Shown here: one piece after another, positions 61,296-64,000 of the stretch
Position numbering within the stretch: position 1 is the stretch's first letter
Layout of the letters: each line of letters starts with the position of its first letter
NCBI GenBank assembly: GCA_964196055.1
Contig: CAXMSF010000251.1
Location: forward strand, 6,649 to 70,648
Origin: JAFDEI01 sp964196055
GTDB taxonomy: Bacteria; Myxococcota_A; UBA9160; SMWR01
Reading direction: 5' to 3'
Length of the DNA: 64,000 nt
The notes under the pieces: generated by a model
The model's input: only the letters and a program-made list of their open reading frames with translations
The model's database searches: none
Told to the model about the DNA's origin: nothing
Made by a program: the position numbers and the translations under genes

Positions 61296-62110
61296 CCCTC
61301 CACCGACTCGAGCGGATCTGCCTGCCCGGTACGCTGTTGATCGTGATGCTGCTCGTTGCCACCGCCAGCGCGGACGACGCGGCGGAATTGATCGACCCGG
61401 CCGTTTCCGCCTATCGCGAGGCCATGGAGAGCACGCAGCGCGACGAGAGGCTCGAACGCTTCCGACGCGCCGAACGACTCTTCGCCGCCGCGATCGACAA
61501 GTCGGGCGGCAGTGGAGAGCTTTACGCCAACCTCGGCAATGCGTCGCTCCAGGCCGAGCGTCTCGGCCCGGCGGTGCTCGCCTACCGCCGCGCGCTGCTC
61601 ATGGATCCCTCACTCGAGCGCGCAAGACAGAATCTCCGGCACGCGCGTGGACTGCTGCCCGATTGGGTTCCGTCGCCACCCGAGGCCGGCGTGCTCGACA
61701 GCTTCTTCGTATGGCACACGAAGGTGTCGCGCTCGAACAAGCTGGATCTCGCCGCCTTGGCATTCACAGCCGCGATGCTGTCGCTGGCGGCGAGTCTCGC
61801 CTTCGGCCTCGTTTCCGCGCGAACCGTCACCGGATTGGCGAGCGCCATCTGGCTCGCGCTGCTGGCCTCCCTCGCCTTCGACCCCTCACGCGTCGCCGGC
61901 AGCGAAGGGGTCGTGGTGGCTCGAGAAGTGCTCGCACGCGCCGCCGACTCCATCAACGCTCCGAGCCGATTCGGCGAGCCCCTCCCCTCCGGCACCGAGC
62001 TGCGCATCCTCGAAGATCGGGGCGGATGGCTTCAAATTGAACTCTACAACGGCCGCAACGCGTGGGTCGCGTCGTCGGCCGTCGAGCGAATCGAAGCACG
62101 CGACGGCTGA
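61292..62110 (+). CDS. batE: BatE-like TPR and SH3 protein
   Basis: A 272-residue protein. A signal peptide (about residues 1-28), a TPR pair (ELYANLGNASLQAERLGPAV, AYRRALLMDPSLERARQNL), two membrane helices in the middle (AALAFTAAMLSLAASLAFGL and TVTGLASAIWLALLASLAF) and a C-terminal SH3-like segment (SGTELRILEDRGGWLQIELY, then NGRNAWVASSAVERI). That is the BatE arrangement. It is last in the moxR-bat unit and convergent with glnS. Confidence 0.88.
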   Translation: MTLHRLERICLPGTLLIVMLLVATASADDAAELIDPAVSAYREAMESTQRDERLERFRRAERLFAAAIDKSGGSGELYANLGNASLQAERLGPAVLAYRRALLMDPSLERARQNLRHARGLLPDWVPSPPEAGVLDSFFVWHTKVSRSNKLDLAALAFTAAMLSLAASLAFGLVSARTVTGLASAIWLALLASLAFDPSRVAGSEGVVVAREVLARAADSINAPSRFGEPLPSGTELRILEDRGGWLQIELYNGRNAWVASSAVERIEARDG

Positions 62111-62174
62111 GCCACCGCCCCGGCGCGCGAAATCGTCGCCCGAAGACGACCACCAGCCGGGCCGGAAGATCCGC

Positions 62175-63863
62175 TCAGCCGCGCTTCGAGATCTTTCCCC
62201 AGGTGTCACGTAGCGTCGCGGTTCGGTCGAACACGAGTGTGTCGCTCGAATCAGGGTCGACACAGAAGTAGCCATTGCGCTCGAACTGATAGTACGTACC
62301 CGGCTCGGCTCCGACAACACTTGGCTCGATGCAGCAGTCCGTAAGCACCTCGAGGGAATCCGGATTCAGGTTGCTGCGGAAGTCCTCGCCCGGCTCGACA
62401 TCGAGCGGATCTTCGACGCGGAACAGACGGTCGTAGAGTCGCACTTCGGCTGTGACCGCGTGCTCGGCCGAGACCCAATGCAGCGTGCCCTTCACCTTGC
62501 GGCCGTCGGGCGCGTCGCCCCCGCGCGTCGCCGGGTCGTAGCTGCAACGCAACTCGACCACTTCGCCGTTCGCGTCCTTGACTACGTCGGTGCAAGTGAT
62601 GAAGTACGCGTAGCGTAGACGCACCTCCCGGCCCGGCGCGAGACGGAAGAATTTCTTCGGAGGATCTTCGAGAAAATCGCCGCGCTCGATGTAGAGCACG
62701 CGTGAGAACGGCACGTCACGCGTCCCCGCCGACGCATCCTCGGGGTTGTTGATCGCGGGCAGCATCTCGCTCTCACCTTCGGGGTAGTTCTCGATTACGA
62801 CGCGCAACGGCCGGAGCACGCCCATCACCCGCGACGCGCTTCTATTCAGGTATTCGCGCACCGAGAATTCGAGGCGCTCGAGCTGGATGATGTTGTCGCG
62901 CTTGGCGATGCCGATGCCGTCGCAAAAGCTCCGAATCGCCGCTGCGGGATAGCCGCGGCGCCGCATTCCGGAGAGCGTGGGCATGCGCGGGTCGTCCCAA
63001 CCCGTCACATGTCCACCCTCGACGAGCTGCCGCAGCACGCGTTTGCTCATCACCGTATAGCTCAGGTTGAGGCGTGCGAATTCGATCTGCTGCGGATGGC
63101 ATTCGGTTCCGAGTTCGTCCAGCACCCAGTCGTAGAGCGGCCGATGATCGGTGAACTCGAGCGTACAAAGCGAGTGGGTGATGCCCTCGATCGAATCCGA
63201 CAGACAATGCGCGAAGTCGTACATCGGGTAGATGCACCACTCGTTTCCCGTGCGGTGATGCGGCGCTTTGTGGATCCGATAGAGGATCGGATCGCGCATT
63301 GCGATCACGGGTGAAGCCATGTCGATCTTCGCTCGCAGCACCCGCGAGCCGTTCTCGAACTCACCCTTTCGCATCCGCTCGACGAGCTCGAGATTCTCCT
63401 CGACCCCGCGTTCGCGAAACGGGCTGTTCCTCCCCGGCTCGGTGAGCGTACCGCGATGGGCGGTGTGCTCTTCCGAGCTGAGGTCACAGACGTAGGCCTT
63501 TCCGGCGCGAACCAGCTGCAATGCGTATTCATAGAGACGCCCGAAATAGGACGAGGTGTAGTACTCCTCCTCGCCCCAGTCGAAGCCCAGCCAGCGGACG
63601 TCGTCCTTGATCGATTCGACGAACTCGCTCTCTTCAGCGGCGGGATTGGTGTCATCGAAGCGCAGGTAGCAGATGCCGCCCGCGTTTTCGGACGCCACTC
63701 CGAAGTTCAGGCAGATCGACTTCGCGTGACCGATGTGGAGATAGCCATTCGGCTCGGGCGGAAAACGCGTGACGACCCGCCCGCCGTGCTTCTGGCTCGC
63801 GAGGTCCTCCGCGACGATTGCGCGGATGAAATCCTTAGCAGGAGTATTTTCGTCGTTGGACAA
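62175..63863 (-). CDS. glnS: Glutaminyl-tRNA synthetase
   Basis: A 562-residue class I synthetase that charges tRNA-Gln with glutamine. HIGH at residues 43-46 (FPPEPNGYLHIGHAK) and MSKR later (SYTVMSKRVLRQLVEGG) are the ATP-binding signatures; LGTECHPQQIEFARLNL and the C-terminal anticodon-binding beta-barrel with YFITCTDVVKDANGEVVELR are characteristic of GlnRS and not GluRS. The length matches the bacterial enzyme. It is transcribed leftwards; its start is 137 bases from the window end and no promoter was identified. Confidence 0.96.
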   Translation of the reverse strand: MSNDENTPAKDFIRAIVAEDLASQKHGGRVVTRFPPEPNGYLHIGHAKSICLNFGVASENAGGICYLRFDDTNPAAEESEFVESIKDDVRWLGFDWGEEEYYTSSYFGRLYEYALQLVRAGKAYVCDLSSEEHTAHRGTLTEPGRNSPFRERGVEENLELVERMRKGEFENGSRVLRAKIDMASPVIAMRDPILYRIHKAPHHRTGNEWCIYPMYDFAHCLSDSIEGITHSLCTLEFTDHRPLYDWVLDELGTECHPQQIEFARLNLSYTVMSKRVLRQLVEGGHVTGWDDPRMPTLSGMRRRGYPAAAIRSFCDGIGIAKRDNIIQLERLEFSVREYLNRSASRVMGVLRPLRVVIENYPEGESEMLPAINNPEDASAGTRDVPFSRVLYIERGDFLEDPPKKFFRLAPGREVRLRYAYFITCTDVVKDANGEVVELRCSYDPATRGGDAPDGRKVKGTLHWVSAEHAVTAEVRLYDRLFRVEDPLDVEPGEDFRSNLNPDSLEVLTDCCIEPSVVGAEPGTYYQFERNGYFCVDPDSSDTLVFDRTATLRDTWGKISKRG

Positions 63864-64000
63864 GGGTGCATCGCCTTCAGATTTCGGGGAGGGGCGGATT
63901 GTATGGATTCTCGCAACAGAATTCCGCCCACCCGGGCGTTCCTGTAGAGGGCGGCCGAGTCGGCGAGGCGCCGAGTGGCGCGGCCCGATGTCGCGGGGAC

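Overview
The window is GC-rich bacterial DNA with densely packed genes, many of them joined by 4-bp ATGA or GTGA stop/start overlaps. Gene content points to a Gram-negative bacterium of a deltaproteobacterial or allied phylum (Myxococcota, Desulfobacterota or Binatota-like): lipoproteins, a Bat/MoxR operon, a complete Na+-translocating NADH:quinone reductase (NQR), a Ras-like bacterial GTPase, class I fumarase, a DUF2889 protein and many acyl-CoA dehydrogenases. The taxon cannot be fixed by eye.

Layout. (1) 1-7830: a partial phospholipase-D-like gene, two divergent paralogues of a GT-B-like surface-carbohydrate protein, and a four-gene operon (dehydrogenase, NeuB-cupin fusion, HAD phosphatase, NeuA) that reads as synthesis and CMP-activation of a sialic-acid-like sugar. 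(2) 8045-17118: mixed housekeeping and lipid genes, including a TetR-controlled group (FAD reductase, TetR, acetoacetate-decarboxylase-like, acyl-CoA dehydrogenase) with a large palindromic operator, a Cys-type glutathione peroxidase, a BI-1 family membrane protein and a decayed exported-protein gene. (3) 17217-24395: nqrABCDEF followed by apbE and nqrM, one minus-strand operon carrying the pump, its flavin transferase and its maturation factor. (4) 24892-31757: a CBS-domain protein, a perfect 27-bp hairpin, class I fumarase, and a plus-strand fatty-acid group (HAD, two acyl-CoA dehydrogenases, FMN split-barrel protein, hotdog thioesterase). (5) 31818-46240: a variable surface-polysaccharide island with three sulfotransferase-like genes, three glycosyltransferases, two more surface-carbohydrate paralogues, a CDP-alcohol phosphotransferase, a 94-bp direct repeat and several gene remnants. 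(6) 46239-51727: a lipoprotein, a broken metallopeptidase, then a signalling group of small GTPase, hybrid histidine kinase and a receiver/metallo-beta-lactamase fusion. (7) 51987-62110: a MoxR-Bat operon of seven genes, including a 1148-residue vWA-TPR-helical fusion. (8) 62175-63863: glnS.

The most unusual signal lies at 35540-35587. A remnant of an AhpD/carboxymuconolactone-decarboxylase-like gene has TGA exactly where the second Cys of its CxxC-x3-H motif should be, followed at the usual bacterial SECIS distance by a 7-bp hairpin with G in its loop. The gene is otherwise broken and abuts a 94-bp repeat, so it may be a dead selenoprotein gene or just a pseudogene with a nonsense codon. Other points are the repeat copies at gene-truncation points, a C10 tract in the ribosome-binding region of a surface-carbohydrate gene, a histidine kinase whose H-box reads HG instead of HE/HD, and a GTPase lacking the switch II Gln.
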